Shown one piece after another: positions 8,232-16,540 of a DNA stretch of 64,000 nt (positions are counted from its first letter, which is position 1; every line of letters starts with the position of its first letter). A program made the position numbers and the translations under genes. The stretch comes from DATHXC01 sp035459965 (GTDB lineage Bacteria > Pseudomonadota > Gammaproteobacteria > Burkholderiales > Methylophilaceae): NCBI GenBank assembly GCA_035459965.1, contig DATHXC010000011.1, forward strand, positions 62,001-126,000, read 5' to 3'. The notes beneath the pieces are model-generated. The model made no database searches, was not told where the DNA came from, and worked only from the letters and a program-made list of their open reading frames with translations.

Positions 8232-8984
8232 ATGAAAATACTGGTCGCAGTAAAGCGAGTGGTCGATTATAACGTCAAGGTACGCGTCAAGGCTGATGGC
8301 TCGGACGTGGATATTAATAACGTGAAAATGAGCGTTAACCCCTTTGATGAAAATGCCATCGAAGAGGCATTGCGCCTGAAAGAACAAGGCAAAGCCACTG
8401 AAGTGGTGGCAGTTTCATTCGGCTCGGCAGCCAATCAGGACGTGCTGCGCCATGCGCTGGCCATGGGTGCGGACCGTGCCATCCTGGTGGAAAGCCCTGC
8501 TACATTGCAGCAACTGGGCGTAGCCAAGCTCCTGAAAGCAGTGGTTGAGCGTGAGCAGCCAGACCTGGTGATCCTCGGCAAACAGGCGATTGACGATGAT
8601 GCAGGCCAGACCGGCCAGATGCTGGCAGCCTTGCTGGATTACCCTCAAGCGACTTTCATCTCCGAAATTAAAGTTGAAGGCAATGGGATCAGTGTGACAC
8701 GTGAAGTGGATGGCGGTACCGAAAGCCTGGCACTGACATTACCGGCCGTGGTGACTGCGGACCTGCGCCTGAATGAACCTCGTTTCGTCAAGCTGCCTAA
8801 CCTGATGATGGCCCGTAAAAAGCCAATCGAGAGCATCAGCGCTGATTCATTCGGCGTAGATACCGCACCGCGCCTCAAATTACTGGGTGCCAGCGAACCA
8901 CCGGCAAGAAAATCCGGTATCAAGGTCGGCAGCGTGCAGGAGTTGCTGAGCAAATTACGCGCTGTTGAAGGGATTGCACTATGA
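8232..8984 (+). CDS. etfB: Electron transfer flavoprotein beta subunit
   Basis: EtfB pairs with EtfA and holds AMP. The 250-residue sequence shows the family hallmarks: VKRVVDYNVKVRVK at the N terminus, NPFDENAIEEALRLKE, the AMP-binding ALAMGADRA and GKQAIDDDAGQTGQM segments, and the partner-recognition loop LPNLMMARKKPIE. These match the canonical (group 1) ETFs that serve dehydrogenases and ETF-QO rather than the bifurcating type. The gene overlaps etfA by four bases (ATGA). In methylotrophs related to this organism such ETFs accept electrons from trimethylamine or dimethylamine dehydrogenase, but no such enzyme is encoded in the window. Confidence 0.95.
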   Translation: MKILVAVKRVVDYNVKVRVKADGSDVDINNVKMSVNPFDENAIEEALRLKEQGKATEVVAVSFGSAANQDVLRHALAMGADRAILVESPATLQQLGVAKLLKAVVEREQPDLVILGKQAIDDDAGQTGQMLAALLDYPQATFISEIKVEGNGISVTREVDGGTESLALTLPAVVTADLRLNEPRFVKLPNLMMARKKPIESISADSFGVDTAPRLKLLGASEPPARKSGIKVGSVQELLSKLRAVEGIAL

Positions 8985-9910
8985 GTATCTTATTATTGGC
9001 CGAGCATAACGGTCATCAACTAAGCCCTGCAGTTTATAAGGCTGTTACCGCAGCCCAGTTCTGGAATGCACCAGTGCATGTGTTATTGGCTGGTGGCAAT
9101 AGTGAAATCTTGCAGCAAGTCGCGTCTATCCAAGGCGTAGTGCGCGTGATTCATGCCAACGCCGCACACCTAGCGCATCCATTGGCAGAAGATGTCGCTA
9201 AGTTGTTAGTGACTATCGCTGGCGAATACAAGGTCATCGTTGCTGCACACGGCTCTTTCAGCCGCAATATCCTGCCACGCGCCGCTGCCCTGCTTGATGT
9301 CGCCATGATCTCGGACGTGTTGGAAATCAAGCCAGATAACACTTATGTGCGTTCCATCTATGCAGGCAACATCCACACCACTATCCAGAGCACGGATGCA
9401 CTCCAGATTTTGACTGTGCACAGCAGCAACTTTGCAGCTGCCGCGACAGGTGAAAATGCTGAGATCACCAGTGTTGAAGCCCCGGCAGCATTTGGCAAGA
9501 CGCGCTGGATGTCTGAGCACCATGCCCATTCAGAAAGACCGGCATTAAGCTCAGCCAAGGTGGTAGTTTCTGGCGGCAGGTCATTAGGCAGTGCCGAGAA
9601 TTTCGAAGGCGTATTGGCACCGTTGGCAAGCAAGCTGGGTGCGGCGCTCGGCGCTACGCGTGCGGCGGTGGATGCAGGTTATGCGGCCAACGAGATGCAG
9701 GTCGGGCAAACCGGTGTGGTGGTTGCGCCTGAGCTGTATATTGCCGTGGGTATCTCCGGCGCTATACAACATACCTACGGCATGAAAGACAGTAGAGTCA
9801 TCGTTGCCATCAATCAGGATCCTGAAGCGCCTATTTTCCAGGTCGCCGATTATGGCTTGGTGGCTGACTTGTTTGAAGTAGTGCCCGAGCTGGTTTCATC
9901 TATCAACTAA
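8981..9910 (+). CDS. etfA: Electron transfer flavoprotein alpha subunit
   Basis: EtfA binds FAD in its C-terminal domain and completes the ETF heterodimer. The 309-residue product ends with the FAD-binding series GGRSLGS, GQTGVVVAPELYIAVGISG, AIQHTYGMKDS, INQDPEAPIFQVADYGLV and DLFEVVPEL, all very well conserved. The ATG overlaps the etfB stop (ATGA), which indicates translational coupling. A ferredoxin reductase gene follows after 24 bases, so the three genes are probably one transcript ended by the strong terminator at 10731. Confidence 0.95.
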   Translation: MSILLLAEHNGHQLSPAVYKAVTAAQFWNAPVHVLLAGGNSEILQQVASIQGVVRVIHANAAHLAHPLAEDVAKLLVTIAGEYKVIVAAHGSFSRNILPRAAALLDVAMISDVLEIKPDNTYVRSIYAGNIHTTIQSTDALQILTVHSSNFAAAATGENAEITSVEAPAAFGKTRWMSEHHAHSERPALSSAKVVVSGGRSLGSAENFEGVLAPLASKLGAALGATRAAVDAGYAANEMQVGQTGVVVAPELYIAVGISGAIQHTYGMKDSRVIVAINQDPEAPIFQVADYGLVADLFEVVPELVSSIN

Positions 9911-9934
9911 TTCAACTTTTAAAGAAACAAAACC

Positions 9935-10711
9935 ATGAGCAAATTTGCTACCGAGCGCGTACTGAGCGTCCACCACTGGAACGATACCCTGTTCAGCTTC
10001 AAGACCACGCGCGATCCTGGCCTGCGTTTCGAGAATGGCCAGTTCGTGATGATCGGCCTGGAAGTCGATGGCCGCCCATTGGTGCGCGCTTACAGTATCG
10101 CCAGCCCTAACTATGAAGAGCACCTTGAGTTCTACAGCATCAAGGTACCTAATGGCCCGCTGACATCACGCCTGCAACACCTTAAAGTGGGTGATGAAGT
10201 GCTGGTCAGCCGCAAGCCAACCGGCACGCTGGTAATCCATGACTTGAAGCCTGCTAAAAACCTGTATTTTCTGTCTACAGGTACAGGCCTGGCACCATTC
10301 ATGAGCTTGATCCAGGATATCGAAGTGTATGACCGCTTTGAAAAAGTAGTGCTGATCCACGGCGTGCGTCACGTGAGCGAACTGGCTTATGCGGACTTTA
10401 TCGAAAAAGAGCTGCCCAATAATGAGTTTTTTGGTGAAGAAGTGCGCAACAAGCTGATCTACTACCCCACAGTCACCCGTGAGCCATTCCGCAATCAGGG
10501 CCGCCTGACCGACCTGATCAATTCAGGCAAGATTTTCGACGAAATCGGCCTGCCACCATTGAGCCCGGAAAATGACCGCGCCATGATCTGCGGTAGCCCG
10601 CAAATGCTGAAGGATACTGCGGCATTGCTGGATGAGCGTGGTTTTGTAGTCTCGCCCCATATCGGCGAGCCAGGTGACTATGTGATTGAGCGTGCTTTTG
10701 CCGAAAAGTAA
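9935..10711 (+). CDS. fpr: Ferredoxin--NADP reductase
   Basis: This 258-residue flavoprotein matches bacterial Fpr. It has an N-terminal FAD domain with the RAYSIASPN motif (residues about 50-58) and a C-terminal NADP domain with STGTGLAPFMSLI and MICGSPQMLKD, ending in VIERAFAEK as is usual for the subgroup. It exchanges electrons between NADP(H) and ferredoxin or flavodoxin in the cytoplasm. Its place directly behind etfBA suggests cotranscription with the ETF. Whether it has any functional link to ETF, or just shares a promoter, cannot be decided. Confidence 0.92.
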   Translation: MSKFATERVLSVHHWNDTLFSFKTTRDPGLRFENGQFVMIGLEVDGRPLVRAYSIASPNYEEHLEFYSIKVPNGPLTSRLQHLKVGDEVLVSRKPTGTLVIHDLKPAKNLYFLSTGTGLAPFMSLIQDIEVYDRFEKVVLIHGVRHVSELAYADFIEKELPNNEFFGEEVRNKLIYYPTVTREPFRNQGRLTDLINSGKIFDEIGLPPLSPENDRAMICGSPQMLKDTAALLDERGFVVSPHIGEPGDYVIERAFAEK

Positions 10712-10730
10712 GACGTAATCCTTTAATATC

Positions 10731-10770
10731 AAAAAGCATGAAGCCCCGAATTAGGGGCTTCATGCTTTTT
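10731..10770. terminator. Strong bidirectional rho-independent terminator
   Basis: Perfect 17-base arms (AAAAAGCATGAAGCCCC and its complement) with a six-base loop, beginning in A5 and ending in T5. It serves fpr on the plus strand and the SDR gene on the minus strand. Confidence 0.95.
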
Positions 10771-10786
10771 ACGTTTCAAAATCCGC

Positions 10787-11578
10787 TCAAGTTCTGGTAA
10801 TCGATAATCCACCATCGACCAATGATGCCGTGCCAGTCACAAAAGATGAGTCATCAGAAGCCAGGTAAAGTACTGACTTCGCAATCTCTTCTGGCTTGCC
10901 TACACGTTTCAGCGCATGCAGGTTAGTAATAAAGCCCTGTGATTCAGCGGTGTTATTCATTTCCTGGTACATATCGGTATCCACCGCGCCTGGCAATACC
11001 GCATTTACGCGCACACCGACAGGGCCGTATTCACTGGCAAGCGACTGGGTAAGACCGATCAAGCCTGACTTGCTGGCGGCATAAGCGGCAACACCTGGAA
11101 AGCCAACGGTATAGCCGACAAAGGTTGAGGTGAAAATGATGGAGCCGCCACCTTGTTTCACCATTTCCGGTATCTGGTATTTGGCCCCTAAAAAGGCGCT
11201 GGTGAGGTTAATCGCCAGTGTTTCGCTCCAGCCTTTTTCTGAGATTTCGCTAATTGGGCCCATTGCACCCAGCGTGCCTGCATTGTTGAATGCGATATCC
11301 AGTTTTCCAAAGCTTTTCACTGTTAATGCGACCAGCGATTTGGCAAACTCTTCAGACTGCACATCACCTGCAAAGGCAATGGCTTCACCACCATCGGCAA
11401 CGATCTCGGCCACCAGTGTTGCCAACTCAGCCTCGCGGCGTGCAGCAACGACTACTTTTGCACCTTCCCTGGCGAATAGCTTGGCAGTGGTGCGGCCTAT
11501 ACCTGAACTGGCGCCGGTGATGATGGCGACTTTGCCTTCCAAGCGTTTAAAGCTGGCCTTATTTGTAGCGTTTGACAT
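10787..11578 (-). CDS. SDR family oxidoreductase
   Basis: This 263-residue classical short-chain dehydrogenase/reductase has the nucleotide-binding TGASSGIG motif (about residues 20-27), NNAG (about 100), the catalytic Ser ahead of VGYTVGF and the YAASK active-site motif (about 165). AARREAE after the second strand suggests NADP(H) preference. It is preceded by a good AAGGAG site. A LysR regulator is encoded divergently 144 bases away, the usual arrangement of an SDR controlled by its neighbour. The substrate is unknown. Confidence 0.88.
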   Translation of the reverse strand: MSNATNKASFKRLEGKVAIITGASSGIGRTTAKLFAREGAKVVVAARREAELATLVAEIVADGGEAIAFAGDVQSEEFAKSLVALTVKSFGKLDIAFNNAGTLGAMGPISEISEKGWSETLAINLTSAFLGAKYQIPEMVKQGGGSIIFTSTFVGYTVGFPGVAAYAASKSGLIGLTQSLASEYGPVGVRVNAVLPGAVDTDMYQEMNNTAESQGFITNLHALKRVGKPEEIAKSVLYLASDDSSFVTGTASLVDGGLSITRT

Positions 11579-11722
11579 GATAGAACTCCTTTAAGTAATG
11601 AATGATATGTAACGACGAGTTCAGTATGCGCTAGTGATTCCATACAAATAAGCCATATATCGGTAGAATTACTTTATACCAATAGTCAAAGGTGAGGCCT
11701 GGCTAAGGGCTCAGAAGAAACC

Positions 11723-12646
11723 ATGGAAACGCTCAGCAGTATTGAATCGTTTGTGCGTAGCGCCGAGCTGGGCAGCTTCTCGGCAGCTGCACGGCGGCTC
11801 AGCATGACGCCGGGCGGCGTGAGCAAGAATGTCGCCAAGCTGGAGGCAGACATGGGCGTGCGCTTGTTTCACCGTAGCACGCGTAGCCTGACGCTGACCG
11901 AGGCTGGTGAGCAATTTCTGTCGCAGGTTGCCGATGGGTTGGATAGCATCCAGGCGGCGGTGGCCAATGCCAGCAGTGCGGGCGAGCAACCGGCAGGTAC
12001 CTTGAAGGTAAGCATGGCCATGGCATTTGGCCGTGATCATATCCTGCCGATGCTGGGCGAGTTTCTGGCACTGTACCCAGCCATCAAGCCAGACTGGCGC
12101 TTTGATAATCGTCAGGTTGACCTGATTGGTGAGGGTTTTGACGTGGCGATAGGTGGAGGTGTCGAATTAGCGCCCGGTGTGGTGGTGCGTGAGCTCGCAA
12201 AGATACATACGATATTGGTCGCATCGCCAGCCTATCTTGCCAGCAAAGGGCCTGTCACAACACCTGCGGATTTATACAAACTGGATGCGCTGCTACGTTA
12301 CTCACAAACCACGCATCGCATCACGCCGTGGCATCTTAAAACAGTGAAGGGTGAGCAGGTCACGATTGAATTACCTCCACGTGCTACCTTGAATGACCCG
12401 GAGGCCCTTTGCTATGCAGCAATGGCAGGCCTTGGCATAGCCCATGTACCCATGCCGCACGCAATAGGCTATCTCGAAAGTGGCGCCCTGGTCCGGCTGT
12501 TGCCGGAGTGGTATACAGAAAGCACGGTGATTTCACTGTATTTCGCCGCGAAGAAGCTTATGCCGGCAAAGACCAGGGTATTTGTCGACTTTATCGTGGA
12601 GCAATTCCGCAAACGGCAGTTATCAGAAAAATGGTCAGCGTTTTAA
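11723..12646 (+). CDS. LysR family transcriptional regulator
   Basis: This 307-residue regulator begins with METLSSIESFVRSAELGSFS and the helix-turn-helix RLSMTPGGVSKNVAKLE, typical of the CrgA/DsdC-like LysR subgroup. The effector domain follows to the C terminus. It is divergent from the SDR gene at 10787, so control of that gene is the simplest expectation. Nothing in the sequence tells the inducer. Confidence 0.88.
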   Translation: METLSSIESFVRSAELGSFSAAARRLSMTPGGVSKNVAKLEADMGVRLFHRSTRSLTLTEAGEQFLSQVADGLDSIQAAVANASSAGEQPAGTLKVSMAMAFGRDHILPMLGEFLALYPAIKPDWRFDNRQVDLIGEGFDVAIGGGVELAPGVVVRELAKIHTILVASPAYLASKGPVTTPADLYKLDALLRYSQTTHRITPWHLKTVKGEQVTIELPPRATLNDPEALCYAAMAGLGIAHVPMPHAIGYLESGALVRLLPEWYTESTVISLYFAAKKLMPAKTRVFVDFIVEQFRKRQLSEKWSAF

Positions 12647-13001
12647 AAAGCAAATCTTTACACTGTGTACGTTAGCGAACATACTGATTTGATGGTAAGC
12701 GCGTAATGAATAGCAGTAGACTAAACAGGCAGCAAAAAGCGGTTATAGAAAAGTAGCACTACATAAAGAGCTGTATGTTGAAATTCCGTTTTGCGGATCG
12801 TACTGGCGAAATAAAAAGTAGACCGCAGGGCACTTCGGGAATCCAACGTCAAAAATCCCCTCTTCTGGCACTCTCTCTTACATCCCAACATGTGCTTACA
12901 TCGCCGAATGTAAAGCCACCATCAAGTAATAATAAAGTCAGGTTCTCCAGCCGCCAGATTTTCCAGCACAGCCATGTCAGAAACCCAGTCAAGGAACTGC
13001 C
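12647..13001. other. 355-base leader without a supported gene
   Basis: No RNA motif or confident gene is seen. A 76-codon open frame at 12775-13005 overlaps the next start codon, but its composition is not protein-like. An AAGGA ribosome binding site at 12989-12993 serves the next gene. Confidence 0.5.
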
Positions 13002-15173
13002 ATGACCAACCCAAAAGCTACGATACTGATCGTTGATGATGAGATAAATAACAGTAAGCTGCTGACGGCGATGCTAGTGCCCGAAGGCTATGTCACAGTT
13101 TGCGCCAATAGTGGCCTAGAGGCACTGGCACTCATCGAGAAGCAGCCACCAGACCTGATATTGATGGATATCATGATGCCGGACATTGATGGTTACCAGA
13201 TGACCGCGATACTCAAGGCTGACCCCGCCACCGCTAACATTCCTATCATCATGATAACCGCACACAGCGATGAGACTGCCTGCCTGGCAGGTCTGGAGGC
13301 AGGGGCTGAAGAGTTTCTAAGCAGCCCTGTGGGTCGTGTAGAAATGTGTTTACGCATACGCAATCTATTGCGCCTGAAGACCTTTGACGATTATCTGCAG
13401 AACCATAATGCCTTGTTGGAGCAGAAGATAGAGGAGCGCACTGCCGATTTAAAGCGTTTTCGCCTGGCCATGGATGCGACGACCGATGCGATTACGCTGG
13501 TTGACCGCGCCAGCCTGCGCTACGTGGAGGTGAATGCCACTGCCTGCGAAATGCTTGGTTTCACGCGGGAAGAGTTGCTCCTGATCGGCCCGTCAGAGCT
13601 GGGTGCTGGCACGCCGGAAGAGCTGGCGGCCGAGTATGATTCGGTCATCAATGGGCATAGCAAGTTTGAGTTGAAAGAGACGCACCTGAAACGCAAGGAT
13701 GGCTCCGAGTTACAGGTGGAAATATACCGGCATGCCCAGCGCTCAGGTGAAGACTGGATTATTGTCGGCGTAGTACGCGATATCACCGAGCGCAAGGAAG
13801 CCGAAAAACGCCTGCATCATATGGCGCATTATGACCCACTCACCGGCCTGCCCAACCGTACTCTGTTTTACGAGACTCTCAAGAAAACGCTGGCGCAGGC
13901 CATTGAAAGTAGCTGGCTGGTCGCCGTTTTGTTTATTGACCTGGATCACTTTAAAAACGTGAACGACACGCTGGGCCATGCCATCGGGGACGAACTACTC
14001 GTCGAATTCAGCAACCGCCTGGTGCAATGCGTGCGTATCCGCGATACGGTGGGACGGCTGGGGGGTGACGAATTTGCCTTGATCCTGCTCATGCAGGACG
14101 ACCAGCAGGATGACCTGCAAGGTGCCAAGATCGTCGCCAATAAAATCCGCGATGCGCTGCGTGCGCCGTTTAACCTGAGTGGCAACGAAGTTACCATCAC
14201 CGCCAGCATAGGCATCACCGTGCATCCTGACGATGCCTCAGATCCGCAAACGTTGCTCAAGTATGCCGATACCGCCATGTATCGCGCCAAACAGGCAGGG
14301 CGGGATACCTGCCGCTTCTTTACCGCACAAATGAATGTGGATGTGCTGGCACGCCTCGACCTGGAAAAAGCCTTGCGTAAGGCCATCGAGAATGAAGAAT
14401 TCGAGCTTTATTACCAGCCCAAGGTCCAACTGAAAACCGGCCGCATTATCGGTGTGGAAGCCCTGATTCGCTGGAACCGGCCCGGACAGGGCATGGTATC
14501 CCCACAATTCTTCATCCCGGTACTGGAAGATACCGGCATGATAGTCCGTGTGGGCAGCTGGGTCATCGCCACTGCATGTAAGCAGATTGCGCTTTGGCAG
14601 CAATCTTCCATCGGCCCGCTGCAAATATCCGTCAATGTTTCCGGCCAGCAATTTGTAGAAGGCGATCTGGAAGCTGATGTGATCAAGTCACTCAATGACA
14701 GCGGTATTCCGCCTGACCTGCTGGAGCTGGAGCTGACGGAGAGCTCGATGATGGTCAATACCGAACATACCATTGCCATCCTGGATAACCTTAAAAAACT
14801 GGGGGTACAGGTTTCCATCGACGACTTTGGCACCGGTTATTCCAGCCTGGCTTATTTACGCCGCTTTCCCATTGATAAGCTCAAAATCGATATCGCCTTC
14901 ATCCGCGACATCACCAGCAACGTCGATGATGCCGCGCTGGCGCTAACTATCATTCGCATGGCGCACAGTCTCAAGATGGAGGTCATTGCTGAAGGCGTGG
15001 AGACCGTCGGCCAACTGGCGTATTTGCGGCATTATCGCTGCGACCATATCCAGGGCTATTATTTCAGCCCGCCAGTCGCCATAGCCACGCTCGAAAAAAT
15101 GCTGCGTGAAGCAAAGCGCATGGCAGCACCCGCCATGCGGTGGAATATGTATACGGTCGAGAATGTGGCCTAG
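13002..15173 (+). CDS. Response regulator with PAS, GGDEF and EAL domains
   Basis: The 723-residue protein has a receiver domain (about 5-125; phosphoacceptor D56 in LMDIMMPDIDG), a coiled linker, a PAS domain (about 150-265), a GGDEF domain (about 275-445) and an EAL domain (about 455-710). The cyclase site GGDEF is intact and is preceded by the RIRD inhibitory site five residues upstream. The phosphodiesterase motifs EALIRW and DDFGTGYSSL are also intact. It can therefore be a cyclase, a phosphodiesterase or both. The receiver carries Ser (S108) where the conserved Lys before Pro is expected (LSSPV), so phosphorylation signalling may be altered. A perfect hairpin repeat follows the stop. 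Confidence 0.93.
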   Translation: MTNPKATILIVDDEINNSKLLTAMLVPEGYVTVCANSGLEALALIEKQPPDLILMDIMMPDIDGYQMTAILKADPATANIPIIMITAHSDETACLAGLEAGAEEFLSSPVGRVEMCLRIRNLLRLKTFDDYLQNHNALLEQKIEERTADLKRFRLAMDATTDAITLVDRASLRYVEVNATACEMLGFTREELLLIGPSELGAGTPEELAAEYDSVINGHSKFELKETHLKRKDGSELQVEIYRHAQRSGEDWIIVGVVRDITERKEAEKRLHHMAHYDPLTGLPNRTLFYETLKKTLAQAIESSWLVAVLFIDLDHFKNVNDTLGHAIGDELLVEFSNRLVQCVRIRDTVGRLGGDEFALILLMQDDQQDDLQGAKIVANKIRDALRAPFNLSGNEVTITASIGITVHPDDASDPQTLLKYADTAMYRAKQAGRDTCRFFTAQMNVDVLARLDLEKALRKAIENEEFELYYQPKVQLKTGRIIGVEALIRWNRPGQGMVSPQFFIPVLEDTGMIVRVGSWVIATACKQIALWQQSSIGPLQISVNVSGQQFVEGDLEADVIKSLNDSGIPPDLLELELTESSMMVNTEHTIAILDNLKKLGVQVSIDDFGTGYSSLAYLRRFPIDKLKIDIAFIRDITSNVDDAALALTIIRMAHSLKMEVIAEGVETVGQLAYLRHYRCDHIQGYYFSPPVAIATLEKMLREAKRMAAPAMRWNMYTVENVA

Positions 15174-15210
15174 GCGGCAAGCCCTGATTATTCTGGATTT
15201 ATAAGCATTA

Positions 15211-15261
15211 AAAGCACTGGCCTGCGAGGCGCTCTGGTATTGCCTCGCAGGCCAGTGCTTT
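15211..15261. repeat. Hairpin repeat copy D, perfect 20-bp arms (likely bidirectional terminator)
   Basis: AAAGCACTGGCCTGCGAGGC (15211-15230) and its exact complement (15242-15261) flank the 11-base loop GCTCTGGTATT. It lies between two convergent genes and is bordered by A and T runs, so it probably ends both transcripts. It is nearly identical to copy E, differing by a compensated base pair in the stem. Confidence 0.85.
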
Positions 15262-15297
15262 ATTTATTTGCACACCAATCAAATCAAAATAATATGG

Positions 15298-16146
15298 CTA
15301 CGCTTGTTGTATCCCTGCAAGCAACCATACGGCTTTGGCATCCCGCAAATTCTTTTGCACATGCCAGATTTCATCTACATTTTCTGGCGCGCCCTTGTTC
15401 TCACTCAGTTGCCCGGTAAAACGCACGCTGGCAATCGAGTAGTCGCCTTCAGTTGCTACTTCCAGCAGTTCTGCATTCAGTGCCAGTACATCGGTTTTTT
15501 GGATGGCATCGCCACGTTCCTGCGTCTGCATGGATATTTCCGCAAACATCTCCGGCGTGGTGTATTCACGAATATCGTCCAGATCTTTGCGATCATTGGC
15601 AGCTTGCAGGCGGATAAACGAGGTTTTGCCGTTACGCAAAAAACTATCTACTGGAAAATCATGCGGAATGTTGGCTGTAACCGGGGGCGCTAATGGCGCA
15701 TAACTGCCACTGAAGCTTGTCGGTTGCGGTGTCTGGTTGAATTGCGCGCCACTGAATTGACTACCGAATGGCGTCGCCGGTTGCTGCGACTTTTTGAATC
15801 TGGATAACATGAACATGGCGATACCCGCGACCAGCAAGATCATCAACAGTGGCCCCATCATGCTGCCGAAAGCACCCATGCCGCCACCAGCAAACATCGA
15901 GGCCAAGCCCGCGCCAATCGCCAGACCAGCCAACGGCCCTAACCAGCGGTTACCGGTTGGCGCAGCCGCTGGTGTAGAAGGGGCAGGTGCTGGCGCGGCT
16001 GCGGGAGCTTTTTGTGCTTGCTGCGCAGGCATGGCGCGCTGCTTGCCAAAACTGGTGCCACCGCCCAAACGCCGTGCTTCTGCCACGGTAGCAAACAAGC
16101 TCATGCAGGTTATAAGAATGGTGAACAACATCAAAAATCGTTTCAT
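15298..16146 (-). CDS. Tim44-like domain protein
   Basis: This 282-residue protein starts with a signal-like segment ending near ATVAEA, followed by RRLGGGTSFG, an Ala/Pro-rich linker, and two glycine-rich hydrophobic segments (about 70-115) that resemble membrane spans. The C-terminal third (about 155-282; DSFLRNGKTSFIRLQAANDRKDLDDIREYTTPEMF) has the pattern of the bacterial Tim44-like domain. Such proteins occur widely in betaproteobacteria, with an unclear role at the membrane. It converges with the GGDEF-EAL gene. Confidence 0.8.
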   Translation of the reverse strand: MKRFLMLFTILITCMSLFATVAEARRLGGGTSFGKQRAMPAQQAQKAPAAAPAPAPSTPAAAPTGNRWLGPLAGLAIGAGLASMFAGGGMGAFGSMMGPLLMILLVAGIAMFMLSRFKKSQQPATPFGSQFSGAQFNQTPQPTSFSGSYAPLAPPVTANIPHDFPVDSFLRNGKTSFIRLQAANDRKDLDDIREYTTPEMFAEISMQTQERGDAIQKTDVLALNAELLEVATEGDYSIASVRFTGQLSENKGAPENVDEIWHVQKNLRDAKAVWLLAGIQQA

Positions 16147-16540
16147 GTCTGCCTTATTGTGATTGAGTAAATCTGGAAAAATATTTTTGCGGATTTAAAT
16201 CTACTGAGTTTAAATCTTAAGCTGGAGTTAGGAGTAGCAAATCAGCATTTAGTTTAATCGTTTATGTAGCATCTAATTTAATGGAGGTGACCTGGTTCAA
16301 CGCTGTTGCCCACAATACTAGACTTTGCGATGCAAAAGTCCCATAAAGTTTTTAGCAGGCCGCATAAAGAATGCGTAAAAATGCATTTGAGTAAACGGTG
16401 GGAACAAGTTAACTCAATACTTGAATCTTTGACTATAGTAGTTAACGACAATTTTGACTTGATGTACCATATGACCAATAGGTGGCGATAGCAGAGCTCC
16501 ACCGGTCGTATCCAAATCGGCAATATAAAGGGCATGTATA
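16147..16540. other. 394-base intergenic region, no supported gene
   Basis: The region separates divergent genes and must hold promoters for both. It is AT-rich near 16180-16280 and 16430-16490. A 61-codon frame at 16306-16491 has no ribosome site or recognisable features. AAAGGG at 16527-16532 is the ribosome site of the next gene. Confidence 0.45.

Noticed and set aside
8232..9910. Electron-bifurcating ETF
   Set aside because: Sequence motifs match canonical ETF, and a fused ETF-QO rather than FixCX is encoded nearby.
12647..13001. c-di-GMP riboswitch ahead of the GGDEF-EAL gene
   Set aside because: No GEMM-type conserved core could be seen.
12775..13005. 76-codon open frame ahead of the receiver-GGDEF-EAL gene
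   Set aside because: No convincing start site, composition unlike a protein, and it overlaps the ATG of the clear gene.
16306..16491. 61-codon frame in the gap between the Tim44-like and GGDEF genes
   Set aside because: No ribosome site and no recognisable sequence; probably chance.
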